Of a DNA stretch of 64,000 nt, positions 56,837-64,000 are shown one piece after another. Every line of letters begins with the position of its first letter. Position 1 is the stretch's first letter. Source of the DNA: Ectopseudomonas alcaliphila (GTDB lineage: Bacteria > Pseudomonadota > Gammaproteobacteria > Pseudomonadales > Pseudomonadaceae); assembly GCF_900101755.1 (NCBI RefSeq), contig NZ_FNAE01000004.1:248001-312000 (forward strand), written 5' to 3'. The position numbers were made by a program, and so were the translations under genes. Under the pieces are notes generated by a model that was not told the origin of the DNA, did not search any database, and was given only the letters and a program-made list of their open reading frames with translations.

Positions 56837-56948
56837 ATCGAGATGCTAAGACTTTGGTCGTATAGTGCTTGCTTGTTCAGCCAAGACGGGCGCTATAGGC
56901 TTGCGCCATAAGACTTGTGGCCTGGTCAAACCAATGGAGATGCGGGTA

Positions 56949-57716
56949 ATGGAAGTAGGTCAAGTGCGGCAGCGGCGTCTCTCCGACGACATCGTCGCGC
57001 AACTGGAAACCATGATTCTCGAGGGCACCTTGCGTGCCGGCGAGAGGCTGCCCGCAGAGCGTGCGCTGGCCGAGCAGTTCGGTGTGTCTCGTCCGTCCCT
57101 GCGTGAGGCGATCCAGAAACTGGTGGCCAAGGGGCTGCTGGTCAGTCGCCAGGGCGGCGGTAACTATGTCGCCGAATCACTCGGCTCGACCTTCAGCGAC
57201 CCGCTGTTGCAACTGCTGGAGCACAAGGAAGATGCCCAGCGCGACCTGCTGGAATTCCGTCACACGCTGGAAGGCTCCTGCGCCTACTACGCGGCCAGGC
57301 GCGCCACCGATATCGACCGGCAGCGTCTCACCGAAGCGTTCGAAGCCTTGCAGGATTGCTATGCGCGAGTCGGCAAGGTGACCCGGGCCGAGGAAGGGGC
57401 GGCCGATGCGCGTTTTCACCTGGCGATTGCCGAGGCCAGCCATAACGCGGTGCTGCTGCATACCATTCGTGGTCTGTTCGACCTGCTCAAGCGCAACGTG
57501 GTGACCAACATCGGTGGCATGTATGCCCAGCGCGAAGAAACCCGCGACATGCTGATCGGGCAGCATCGCGCGCTGTACCTGGCGATCATCGAAGGCCGAG
57601 CGGAAGATGCCCGCGAGCTCTCCAATCAGCATATCGACTATGTGCAGGAAGTCCTTTCGGAAGTGCAGCTGGAAGCCCAGCGCGTAGCGCGCGCGCAGCG
57701 TCGGCTGGGGCTATAG
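56949..57716 (+). CDS. lldR: GntR/FCD family regulator of lactate utilisation
   Basis: A 255-residue regulator with an N-terminal winged helix (GERLPAERALAEQFGVSRPSLREAI) and a C-terminal FCD ligand domain. It controls the divergent lldP-lldD-dld operon in response to lactate in related bacteria. The start MEVGQVRQRRL at 56949 has GGAG 9 bases upstream. Two earlier in-frame ATGs (56934, 56940) lack one. The operator palindrome is about 160 bases upstream. Confidence 0.93.
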   Translation: MEVGQVRQRRLSDDIVAQLETMILEGTLRAGERLPAERALAEQFGVSRPSLREAIQKLVAKGLLVSRQGGGNYVAESLGSTFSDPLLQLLEHKEDAQRDLLEFRHTLEGSCAYYAARRATDIDRQRLTEAFEALQDCYARVGKVTRAEEGAADARFHLAIAEASHNAVLLHTIRGLFDLLKRNVVTNIGGMYAQREETRDMLIGQHRALYLAIIEGRAEDARELSNQHIDYVQEVLSEVQLEAQRVARAQRRLGL

Positions 57717-57725
57717 GCAGCGCAA

Positions 57726-57762
57726 GCTGCAAGAAAGAGCCAGAGTCGCTTTGACTTGCAGC
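57726..57762. repeat. REP-like inverted repeat between lldR and smpB
   Basis: GCTGCAAG (57726-57733) and CTTGCAGC (57755-57762) are perfect 8-bp arms. Such GCTGCAAG elements are common in Pseudomonas between convergent genes. Confidence 0.65.
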
Positions 57763-57774
57763 GTGCAGCCGCTC

Positions 57775-58257
57775 TTAGTCGTCCTTGCCCTTGCTGCGCA
57801 TCGCACGCTGAACCTCGCGATCGGCGTCACGTTCCTTCTCGGTGTGGCGCTTGTCGAAGTCCTTCTTGCCCTTGGCCAGGGCAATTTCGCATTTGACTAG
57901 GTGCTGCTTCCAGTACAGCGACAGCGCAACGGCGGTATAGCCCTTCTGCTGCACGGAGCCGAACAGCTTTTCCAGCTCGCGCTTGTTCAGCAGCAGCTTG
58001 CGCGTGCGGGTCGGGTCGGCGATGACATGGGTGCTGGCGGTTTTCAGTGGCGCGATGTGGCAGCCCATCAACCAGGCCTCATCGTCCTTGAGTAGCACGT
58101 AGCTATCGACCAGCTGTGCCTTGCCGGCACGCAGACTTTTCACTTCCCAGCCGGACAGCACCAGGCCGGCCTCGAACTTGTGTTCGATGAAATAGTCGTG
58201 CAGCGCTTTCTTGTTCAGCGCGATGGTGCCTTGGGGATGTTTCTTTTGCTTAGCCAT
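57775..58257 (-). CDS. smpB: SsrA-binding protein SmpB
   Basis: Binds tmRNA to rescue stalled ribosomes. The 160-residue length, N-terminal [25 protein letters not shown] and basic C-terminal tail ([18 protein letters not shown]) fit SmpB. The start is MAKQKKHP at 58257; an upstream frame from 58296 would add 13 unrelated residues. The tmRNA gene itself was not seen in the window. Confidence 0.97.
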   Translation of the reverse strand: MAKQKKHPQGTIALNKKALHDYFIEHKFEAGLVLSGWEVKSLRAGKAQLVDSYVLLKDDEAWLMGCHIAPLKTASTHVIADPTRTRKLLLNKRELEKLFGSVQQKGYTAVALSLYWKQHLVKCEIALAKGKKDFDKRHTEKERDADREVQRAMRSKGKDD

Positions 58258-58385
58258 AGGGCGCGCATTATAGGGAGTCGTCTGCGCGTGCGCCATGGGG
58301 GCTTTGCCGAGTCAAGCTTGAGCCCATGCAGGGAATCTCCGACAATGCGCGATCTTTTTTCCCGCAGTATGGGGTCTTGGCCGCA

Positions 58386-59789
58386 ATGGCGAGCGACAAA
58401 GTTTCGATTCATGGTGCCTGGGCCAGTCGCTGGGTGTTCATTCTGGCGGCAACCGGTTCGGCGGTCGGTCTCGGCAATATCTGGAAATTCCCCTACATGA
58501 CCGGGGTCTACGGCGGCGGCGCGTTCGTCGTCATGTACCTGTTCTGCATCGCCTTGGTGGGCGTGCCGATCATGCTGGCGGAAACCATGATCGGCCGCCG
58601 CGGCCGGCAGAGCCCGGTCAATGCGATGAAGAGCCTGGCGATCGAAGCCGGAGCCTCGAAGCACTGGTCGCTCGCTGCGCTGATGGGGATGGTCGCTGCG
58701 CTATTGATCCTGTCCTTCTACAGCGTGGTAGCCGGTTGGTCGCTGGATTACATCATAGGCATGGGCCGTGGCGACTTCACCGGCATCAGCGCCGATGGGG
58801 CAGGTGCGGCGTTCGGCGGTCTGACCTCCGATCCGTGGCGACTGACCCTGTGGCACAGCCTGTTCATGCTGGTCACCGGCTTCGTCATCGCCAAGGGTGT
58901 GGTGGCGGGTCTGGAGCGCAGCCTGCGTATCATGATGCCGCTGCTGTTCGTGTTGTTGCTGGTGCTGCTGGGCTACAGCTTCACCACCGGGCATTTCCGC
59001 GAAGGGTTCGACTTCCTCTTTCATTTCGATCCGAGCAAGGTGCAGGACGGCATTCTGGCCGCCATGGGCCATGCCTTCTTTACCCTGAGCGTGGGTGTCG
59101 GCTCGATCATGGTCTACGGTGCCTATATGCCGAAGAAGGCATCGATAGGCGCCACGGTGCTGACTGTCGGGTTACTCGATACGCTGGTGGCGCTGACTGC
59201 GGGCCTGGCACTGTTCCCCATCGTATTTGCCGCCGGCCTGGAGCCGGGTGGTGGCCCTGGGCTGATGTTCGTCACCCTGCCGATTGCCTTCGGCAATATC
59301 GCTTTCGGTCAGGTGATGGGGCTGGTCTTCTTCGTCCTGGTGGCTGTCGCCGCATGGAGCTCGTCGATCTCCATGCTGGAGCCGGCCGTGGCCTACTTCG
59401 TCGAGAAAACCGGGCGCAGCCGCGCGCAGGTAACCGCCGCGCTGGCACTGCTGTGCTGGCTGGTGGGGATGGGCACGGTGCTGTCGTTCAATCTCTGGGC
59501 CGAGGCCAAGTTCTTCGTCTTCGCCGAGGACGGTTTCCATTTGCTGCAGTGGGGCGCCGAGGGCGGCAAGACGTTCTTCGACAGCATCGATTACTTCACC
59601 AGCCGTATCCTGCTGCCACTGGGCGGTCTGTCTTTCGCCCTGTTCGCGGGTTGGGTGCTGAGCCGTGACGCTGTGCGTGAAGAGTTGTCCATCAGAAGCC
59701 CGCTGCTGTTCAATCTGGCCCTCTGGCTGATTCGCATCGTTGCGCCAATCGGCGTGCTGATCGTTTTCATTGCGGAGCTGAGCAAGTAA
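58386..59789 (+). CDS. Sodium-dependent transporter of the NSS/SNF family
   Basis: A 467-residue secondary transporter with about 11-12 hydrophobic segments. The unwound TM1 motif ATGSAVGLGNIWKFPYM binds Na+ and substrate. Bacterial members transport amino acids. The ATG at 58386 (MASDKVSIHGAWASRW) fits the family but has no strong ribosome site; an ATG at 58326 has none either. It lies between smpB and ratA, which I recall as neighbours in P. aeruginosa. Confidence 0.9.
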   Translation: MASDKVSIHGAWASRWVFILAATGSAVGLGNIWKFPYMTGVYGGGAFVVMYLFCIALVGVPIMLAETMIGRRGRQSPVNAMKSLAIEAGASKHWSLAALMGMVAALLILSFYSVVAGWSLDYIIGMGRGDFTGISADGAGAAFGGLTSDPWRLTLWHSLFMLVTGFVIAKGVVAGLERSLRIMMPLLFVLLLVLLGYSFTTGHFREGFDFLFHFDPSKVQDGILAAMGHAFFTLSVGVGSIMVYGAYMPKKASIGATVLTVGLLDTLVALTAGLALFPIVFAAGLEPGGGPGLMFVTLPIAFGNIAFGQVMGLVFFVLVAVAAWSSSISMLEPAVAYFVEKTGRSRAQVTAALALLCWLVGMGTVLSFNLWAEAKFFVFAEDGFHLLQWGAEGGKTFFDSIDYFTSRILLPLGGLSFALFAGWVLSRDAVREELSIRSPLLFNLALWLIRIVAPIGVLIVFIAELSK

Positions 59790-60224
59790 ATGGCTACTCG
59801 AATCCAGCGTTCGGCGTTGCTGCCTTACCCGGCGCAGGCACTGTTTGATCTCGTCAACGATGTTGCCGGTTATCCGCAGTTTCTGCCCTGGTGCCGCGCC
59901 AGTGAGGTGTTGGAGGTCAGCGAGACGCACATGCTGGCCAGCCTCGAAGTGGCCAAGGGCAGCATTGGTCAGCGCTTCGTCACGCGTAATGTGTTGCAGC
60001 CTGGGCAGCGTATCGAAATGAACCTGCAGGAAGGGCCTTTCACCAGCCTCCATGGCGTCTGGGAATTCAAGGCGCTGGGTGACAAGGCCTGCAAGATCAG
60101 CCTGGACCTGACCTTCGACTATGCCGGGCCACTGGTACGTGCCACGCTGGGCCCGCTGTTCAATCAGGCGGCCAATACCATGGTCGACGCCTTCTGCCAG
60201 CGAGCCAAGCAGCTGTATGGATAA
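59790..60224 (+). CDS. ratA: RatA/PasT-type SRPBCC protein
   Basis: A 144-residue START-like (SRPBCC) protein. In E. coli RatA (PasT) associates with 50S subunits and blocks 70S formation when overproduced; it also links to coenzyme Q-binding (Coq10). It starts immediately after the transporter stop. The stop overlaps the start of the RnfH-like gene by 8 bases. Both the toxin and the quinone-binding roles are family inference. Confidence 0.9.
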   Translation: MATRIQRSALLPYPAQALFDLVNDVAGYPQFLPWCRASEVLEVSETHMLASLEVAKGSIGQRFVTRNVLQPGQRIEMNLQEGPFTSLHGVWEFKALGDKACKISLDLTFDYAGPLVRATLGPLFNQAANTMVDAFCQRAKQLYG

Positions 60225-60537
60225 GCCCAGCATCGCTATCGAAGTGGTTTACGCCCTTGCCGAACGGCAGAAACTGCTGCGGCTGTCCGTACCGGCCGGC
60301 ACCACCGTGCGCGAGGCCGCGCTGCGTTCTGGCATGCAGCAGTTCTTTCCGGAGCTGGATCTGAGTCAGGCGCCGTTGGGCATTTTTGGCAAAGCGGTAG
60401 GCAAGCCGGAAGAGCGAGTGCTGGAGGAGGGCGAGCGGGTCGAGATCTATCGGCCGCTGATCGCTGATCCGAAGGAGGTGCGCAAGCAGCGTGCGGCCAA
60501 AGCCAAGGCCAAGGAAGAAGGCGAAGAGTCGAGCTGA
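60217..60537 (+). CDS. rnfH: RnfH family protein (RatB-like)
   Basis: A 106-residue ubiquitin-like-fold protein. IAIEVVYALAERQ and FGKAVGKPEERVLEEGERVEIYRPL are typical. It overlaps ratA by 8 bases, so the two are co-translated; the ratA-rnfH pair is widely conserved, and was once suggested as a toxin-antitoxin pair (RatAB). The basic Lys/Ala-rich tail is likely disordered. A terminator follows at 60566-60596. Confidence 0.9.
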   Translation: MDKPSIAIEVVYALAERQKLLRLSVPAGTTVREAALRSGMQQFFPELDLSQAPLGIFGKAVGKPEERVLEEGERVEIYRPLIADPKEVRKQRAAKAKAKEEGEESS

Positions 60538-60565
60538 CCCGTCAGCTGGTAAGGCGCCAGATATG

Positions 60566-60596
60566 AAAAAGCCCGGATTCGCTCCGGGCTTTTTCG
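60566..60596. terminator. Terminator between rnfH and bamE
   Basis: AAAAAGCCCGGA/TCCGGGCTTTTT hairpin with A- and T-runs; serves both convergent genes. Confidence 0.92.
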
Positions 60597-60606
60597 TGTC
60601 CGCGTG

Positions 60607-61125
60607 TTACTGCGGATCGGTGTCCAGCGGCTCGGGAATCGGAACCGGAACGGTTTCGACCTGATCCACCTCGCGCTGAATCTGCTCCAGCAGCGAGCCG
60701 GGTGCTGGCGGGGTTTCGTCCTGTGGTTTGGCTTGCGGCTGCGCACTGCTGGTGTCGCTGCCTTCGCCCATGATTGCCTGGTCGCGGCTGACGCCGGGCA
60801 TGAAGTCACCGGCCAGGCCAACCAGTTGGTCGCTGCCGTCGAATACCAGGCTGACGCGTTCCTGCAGGCGCTGACCGCCGCCAGGCTGGATGCTGTACAG
60901 ATAATCCCAGCGATCGGCATGGAAGGTGTCGGTGATCAACGGGTTGCCCATGATAAACCGCACTTGGCGTCGGGTCATTCCCGGGCGTAGCTGGTCTATC
61001 ATGTCCTGTGTCACGACATTGCCCTGTTGAATGTCGATCTTGTAAACCCCGGGGAATGAACAACCGGCGAGTGCGAAGAGCCCGGTCAGCGACAGGCTGG
61101 TCAGCAAGAGCTTGGTTTTTTGCAT
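60607..61125 (-). CDS. bamE: Outer-membrane assembly lipoprotein BamE
   Basis: A lipoprotein of the BAM complex that helps insert outer-membrane proteins. The 172-residue protein has a lipobox FALAGC (Cys22), then the BamE fold with [14 protein letters not shown] and WDYLYSIQP. The Pro/Gln/Asp-rich C-terminal extension (from about residue 120) is longer than in E. coli BamE. It is divergent from fur with 94 bases between start codons. Confidence 0.94.
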   Translation of the reverse strand: MQKTKLLLTSLSLTGLFALAGCSFPGVYKIDIQQGNVVTQDMIDQLRPGMTRRQVRFIMGNPLITDTFHADRWDYLYSIQPGGGQRLQERVSLVFDGSDQLVGLAGDFMPGVSRDQAIMGEGSDTSSAQPQAKPQDETPPAPGSLLEQIQREVDQVETVPVPIPEPLDTDPQ

Positions 61126-61219
61126 CGGAGGGTGACTTCCACTATCTTGGGCAACTTGAACCCCGGATCATACCCGTATTGAAGGGTGCTGCGAAGCAGC
61201 ATCCATGAGAAAGCAGACC

Positions 61220-61624
61220 ATGGTTGAAAATAACGAACTGCGCAAAGCTGGACTGAAGGTGACTCTGCCACGAGTCAAAATCCTGCAAATGCTCGACAAC
61301 GCCGAGCACCGCCATATGAGCGCGGAGGATGTCTACAAGGCACTGATGGAGGCGGGTGAGGACGTTGGCCTGGCCACTGTGTACCGCGTGCTGACCCAGT
61401 TCGAGGCCGCCGGCCTGGTGGTGCGTCACAACTTCGATGGCGGTCATGCCGTATTCGAGCTGGCTGACAGCGGCCATCACGACCATATGGTCTGTGTCGA
61501 CTCCGGTGAAGTGATCGAGTTCTTCGACGCCGAGATCGAGAAGCGCCAGAAAGAGATCGTTAAAGAGCACGGTTTCGAGCTGGTCGACCACAACCTGGTG
61601 CTGTACGTACGCAAGAAGAGCTGA
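61220..61624 (+). CDS. fur: Ferric uptake regulator Fur
   Basis: The iron-responsive repressor. The 134-residue protein matches pseudomonad Fur: MVENNELRKAGLKVTLPRVKI, DNA-recognition helix GLATVYRVLTQFEAAG, and metal ligands in HHDHMVC. The start at 61220 (MVENN) is preferred by homology; the frame is open from 61205 and the ribosome site is weak in both. It is followed by a terminator at 61640-61670. Confidence 0.98.
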   Translation: MVENNELRKAGLKVTLPRVKILQMLDNAEHRHMSAEDVYKALMEAGEDVGLATVYRVLTQFEAAGLVVRHNFDGGHAVFELADSGHHDHMVCVDSGEVIEFFDAEIEKRQKEIVKEHGFELVDHNLVLYVRKKS

Positions 61625-61639
61625 TGCTTCTGCGGCAAT

Positions 61640-61670
61640 GAAAAAGGCGACCCTTGGGTCGCCTTTTTTG
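61640..61670 (+). terminator. Terminator after fur
   Basis: AAAAGGCGACCC/GGGTCGCCTTTT hairpin with TTTTTT. Confidence 0.92.
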
Positions 61671-61677
61671 TTTTGTC

Positions 61678-61733
61678 GTAGCCCGGATGCAATCCGGGGA
61701 GGCTTGGTGCCCCTGGATTGCATCCGGGCTATG
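61678..61733. repeat. REP-type inverted repeat (GTAGCCCGGAT) between fur and recN
   Basis: GTAGCCCGGATGCAATCC...GGATTGCATCCGGGCTA, nearly perfect arms around a GGGAGGCTTGGTGCCCCT centre. It resembles the element at 51939-51998 and lies between convergent genes. Confidence 0.82.
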
Positions 61734-61738
61734 TCGCT

Positions 61739-63415
61739 TCAGGCAGCCTGCGCGCTGGTGACCATCTTGCGGGCGTGAGCCAGGGATTCCTCGGTCAGAT
61801 CAACGCCGCCGAGCATACGGGCGATTTCCTCGACGCGGCCGCTTTCGTCCAGCTTGCTCACGGCGGTAGAGGTGGCGTCCTCGCCGCGACGCTTGTGCAC
61901 GAACAGGTGCTGATGACCTTGCGCGGCGACTTGCGGCAGGTGGGTGACGCAGAGCACCTGACCGCGTTCGCCGAGGCGGCGCAGCAGTTGCCCGACCACT
62001 TCGGCAGTCGGGCCGCCGATGCCGACGTCCACTTCGTCGAACACCAGGGTCGGTACGCGCGAGGTCTGTGCGGTGATTACCTGGATCGCCAGGCTGATGC
62101 GTGACAGCTCACCACCCGAGGCCACCTTGGCCAGGCCGCGTAGCGGCTGGCCGGGGTTGGCGCTGACCAGGAACTCCACCGTTTCCAGGCCGCTGACATG
62201 CGGCTCTTCGCTGCTCATGGCCTGGAGTTGGATGTTGAAGCGGCCGCCAGGCATGCCCAGCGCCTGCATTTCCTGCTCCACTGCAGCGGCCAGGCGTTCG
62301 GCGGCATTGCTGCGCAGTGCGCTGAGCTCGCCAGCCTTTTCCTGATAATGGCGTTCATAGGCGGCCAGCTCCTCGGCCAGGCGTTCGCTGGCCTGGTCGT
62401 CGGCGTTCAGGCCTTCAATCTCCTCGAACAGCTGCTGTTGCAGGGCGGCCAGCTCGCTGGGTTGAATGCGGTGCTTGCGTGCCAGGGTGTAGATGGTGTC
62501 CAGGCGCTCTTCGAGAAACTGCTGACGCTCCGGGTCGGCATCGAAGTGATCGAGGAAGCGATTCAGCTCGCCCACGGCTTCTTCCACCTGGATCTGCGCA
62601 CTGGCCAGCAGGTTGCTGGCTTCGTTCAAGGCGCCACCCTGGCCACCAAAGGCACCCAGGCGGTTGAGGCTGGAGGTCAGCGCCGACAGCACGTTGCCGG
62701 CATCGCTCTCGCTGCACAGCTCGAGCACTTGGCGACAGGCCGCGAGTAATGCTTCGGCATTGCTCAGCGCCTTGTGCTCCTGTTCCAGCTGTTCCAGTTC
62801 GCTGTCGCCCAGCGCCAGATTTTCCAGCTCTTCCAGTTGATAGCTGAGCAGTTGATGGCGGGCGCGCTGTTCGTCGCCCTGGCTGGAAATGCGCTCCAGT
62901 TCATTGCGCGTCTGTTTCCAGCGTTGTGCGGCGAGTTGCACCTGGCGCGCGAGGTCCTGGCTGCCGGCGTATTCGTCGAGCAGGCGGCGGTGGGTGTCGG
63001 TCTTGAGTAGCGACTGATGCTCGTGCTGGCTGTGGATGTCGATGATCAGCTCGCCGAGAGCCTTGAGGTCGGCCTGTGGGCAGGGGCTGCCGTTGATATA
63101 GCCGCGCGAGCGGCCTTCGGCGGTGATTACCCGACGCAGGATGCACGGGCCGTCGTTGTCCAGATCCCGCTCGGCGAGCCAGGTGCGGGCTTCGGGAATG
63201 TCCGCCAGGTCGAAGCTGGCGAGAATATCTGCCTTGTCCGCTCCGGGACGTACCACGCCGCTGTCGGCGCGATCACCCAGGCACAGGCCGAGGGCATCGA
63301 GCATGATCGACTTGCCGGCGCCGGTTTCGCCGCTGATGGCGCTCATGCCGGCATCCAGCTCTAGATCCAGGTGGTCGACGATGGCGTAGTTGTGAATGGA
63401 CAGGTGCACCAGCAT
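61739..63415 (-). CDS. recN: DNA repair protein RecN
   Basis: An SMC-like ATPase in double-strand break repair. The 558-residue protein has the Walker [18 protein letters not shown] near residues 29-45, long coiled-coil arms (about 150-370), and the ABC signature [15 protein letters not shown] with [11 protein letters not shown] near the C terminus. GGGAG precedes the ATG. A LexA-type box lies at 63439-63454, 24 bases before the start, as expected for an SOS gene. Confidence 0.97.
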   Translation of the reverse strand: MLVHLSIHNYAIVDHLDLELDAGMSAISGETGAGKSIMLDALGLCLGDRADSGVVRPGADKADILASFDLADIPEARTWLAERDLDNDGPCILRRVITAEGRSRGYINGSPCPQADLKALGELIIDIHSQHEHQSLLKTDTHRRLLDEYAGSQDLARQVQLAAQRWKQTRNELERISSQGDEQRARHQLLSYQLEELENLALGDSELEQLEQEHKALSNAEALLAACRQVLELCSESDAGNVLSALTSSLNRLGAFGGQGGALNEASNLLASAQIQVEEAVGELNRFLDHFDADPERQQFLEERLDTIYTLARKHRIQPSELAALQQQLFEEIEGLNADDQASERLAEELAAYERHYQEKAGELSALRSNAAERLAAAVEQEMQALGMPGGRFNIQLQAMSSEEPHVSGLETVEFLVSANPGQPLRGLAKVASGGELSRISLAIQVITAQTSRVPTLVFDEVDVGIGGPTAEVVGQLLRRLGERGQVLCVTHLPQVAAQGHQHLFVHKRRGEDATSTAVSKLDESGRVEEIARMLGGVDLTEESLAHARKMVTSAQAA

Positions 63416-63438
63416 GGCGAACGCTCCCGAATTTATGT

Positions 63439-63454
63439 CTGGTTATTTATACAG
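63439..63454. promoter_or_regulatory. LexA box of recN
   Basis: CTGGTTATTTATACAG has the CTG-N10-CAG structure of LexA sites. It lies 24-39 bases upstream of the recN start codon. Confidence 0.85.
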
Positions 63455-63490
63455 TGTTTTTTCTTTCTCTGGCAATCCTCCCTATCGCCC

Positions 63491-63519
63491 CTTGAAACCT
63501 GTGGAATTGACTCCATATA
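63491..63519 (+). promoter_or_regulatory. Sigma-32 (heat-shock) promoter of grpE
   Basis: CTTGAA (63491-63496), 14 bases, CTCCATATA (63511-63519). It matches the RpoH consensus CCCCATnTA in 8 of 8 fixed positions but one (T for C). It lies about 53 bases before the grpE start. Confidence 0.88.
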
Positions 63520-63572
63520 GGCGGCAGGAGCGCGAGTCGGTATCGCGCCAGTTTTTTCGAGAGGAGAAAGGC

Positions 63573-64000
63573 ATGGCTGACGAACAGACCCTGGATACGC
63601 AGAATCCCGAGGCGCAGGCAGCAGAAGCTGTGGCGCCTGGTGACGACCTGGCTGCTCGCGTGCAAACGCTGGAAGAGCAACTGGCCGCTGCGCAGGATCA
63701 GTCGCTGCGCATGGCTGCCGATCTGCAGAACGTGCGTCGTCGCGCTGAGCAGGATGTAGAGAAGGCACATAAATTCGCGCTGGAAAAGTTCGCTGGCGAC
63801 CTGTTGCCGGTAATCGACAGCCTGGAGCGCGGCCTGGAGCTGTCCAGCCCCGACGATGTATCGATCAAGGCCGTGCGTGAGGGCATGCAGCTGACCCTCA
63901 AGCTGTTCCACGACACGCTGGCTCGCTACAACCTGGAAGCCATTGACCCGCATGGTGCGCCGTTCAATCCGGAGCATCACCAGGCCATGGCCATGGAAGA
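63573..64000 (+). CDS. grpE: Nucleotide exchange factor GrpE, N-terminal part
   Basis: Promotes ADP release from DnaK. The first 142 codons are present and the frame runs off the right window edge. An acidic N-terminal segment ([13 protein letters not shown]) leads into a long coiled coil ([17 protein letters not shown]) and the conserved [23 protein letters not shown] supports the start at 63573. A sigma-32 promoter lies upstream. dnaK and dnaJ probably follow outside the window. Confidence 0.97.
   Translation, partial: MADEQTLDTQNPEAQAAEAVAPGDDLAARVQTLEEQLAAAQDQSLRMAADLQNVRRRAEQDVEKAHKFALEKFAGDLLPVIDSLERGLELSSPDDVSIKAVREGMQLTLKLFHDTLARYNLEAIDPHGAPFNPEHHQAMAME

Noticed and set aside
57717..57774. 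Possible tmRNA gene beside smpB
   Set aside because: The gap is only 58 bases and holds just a REP-like inverted repeat.

Overview
The window is a GC-rich, gene-dense, almost gap-free stretch of a gammaproteobacterial chromosome. Gene content and local order point to Pseudomonas, probably the mendocina/oleovorans/stutzeri side of the genus rather than P. aeruginosa itself. This is inferred from remembered gene order and protein similarity, not from a database search. Blocks with Pseudomonas-like order include groES-fxsA, ispB / rplU-rpmA-obgE-proB, rsmC-hprA, an acyltransferase next to pta-ackA with slyD and a glutathione peroxidase, and lldPD-dld / lldR / smpB / ratA-rnfH / bamE / fur / recN / grpE. 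I saw no rRNA, tRNA, CRISPR array, insertion sequence or prophage. Both window ends cut genes: groES on the left and grpE on the right.

Layout. 1-9.1 kb: groES start, fxsA, a HugZ-like heme/flavin protein, an SDR oxidoreductase, ispB, ribosomal proteins L21/L27, the ObgE GTPase, proB, creA and malate:quinone oxidoreductase. 9.1-21.3 kb: small hypothetical genes, lipoproteins, a lysophosphatidate-acyltransferase-like protein, a CPXCG/DUF2007 pair, a degenerate SRAP protein, a chemoreceptor, an M48 lipoprotein protease, a manganese exporter behind a yybP-ykoY riboswitch, rsmC, hprA and a LysE exporter. 21.4-34.7 kb: a lipid-related accessory neighbourhood with a thiolase, acyl-CoA ligase, DUF1302 outer-membrane-type protein, DUF1329 exported protein, MalT-like LuxR regulator, alpha/beta hydrolase, ferritin-like metal-dependent hydrolase and AraC regulator. 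34.7-42.4 kb: tandem OmpA-like lipoproteins, a CHASE hybrid histidine kinase with three receiver domains, and a REC-PAS-GGDEF-EAL protein. 42.4-52 kb: YihG-type acyltransferase, DUF3565-ackA-pta, slyD, glutathione peroxidase, nitroreductase and clpB. 52-64 kb: L/D-lactate utilisation with its regulator, smpB, a sodium symporter, ratA-rnfH, bamE, fur, recN and grpE.

How the genes work together. Three chaperone genes (groES, clpB, grpE) each have a sigma-32-type promoter with the same 14-base spacing (CTTGAA-N14-CCnnATnTA or close), so the window carries much of a heat-shock regulon. recN has a LexA-type box. The lactate genes have a perfect 9-1-9 palindrome as probable LldR operator, next to a TTGACA-N17-TAACCT promoter. 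lldP, lldD, dld and mqo all feed electrons or carbon into central metabolism, and ackA-pta handles acetyl phosphate.

The part most likely to hide undescribed biology is 21.4-34.0 kb, a putative lipid or fatty-acid handling locus. Its DUF1302 gene has a strongly AT-richer central segment (38-45% G+C in two counted 60-base lines, against 68% in the following gene), suggesting mosaic replacement. Other points of interest are the SRAP protein lacking two usual active-site residues, the manganese-riboswitch leader with a possible ribosome-site-masking helix, and the DUF3565-ackA junction.
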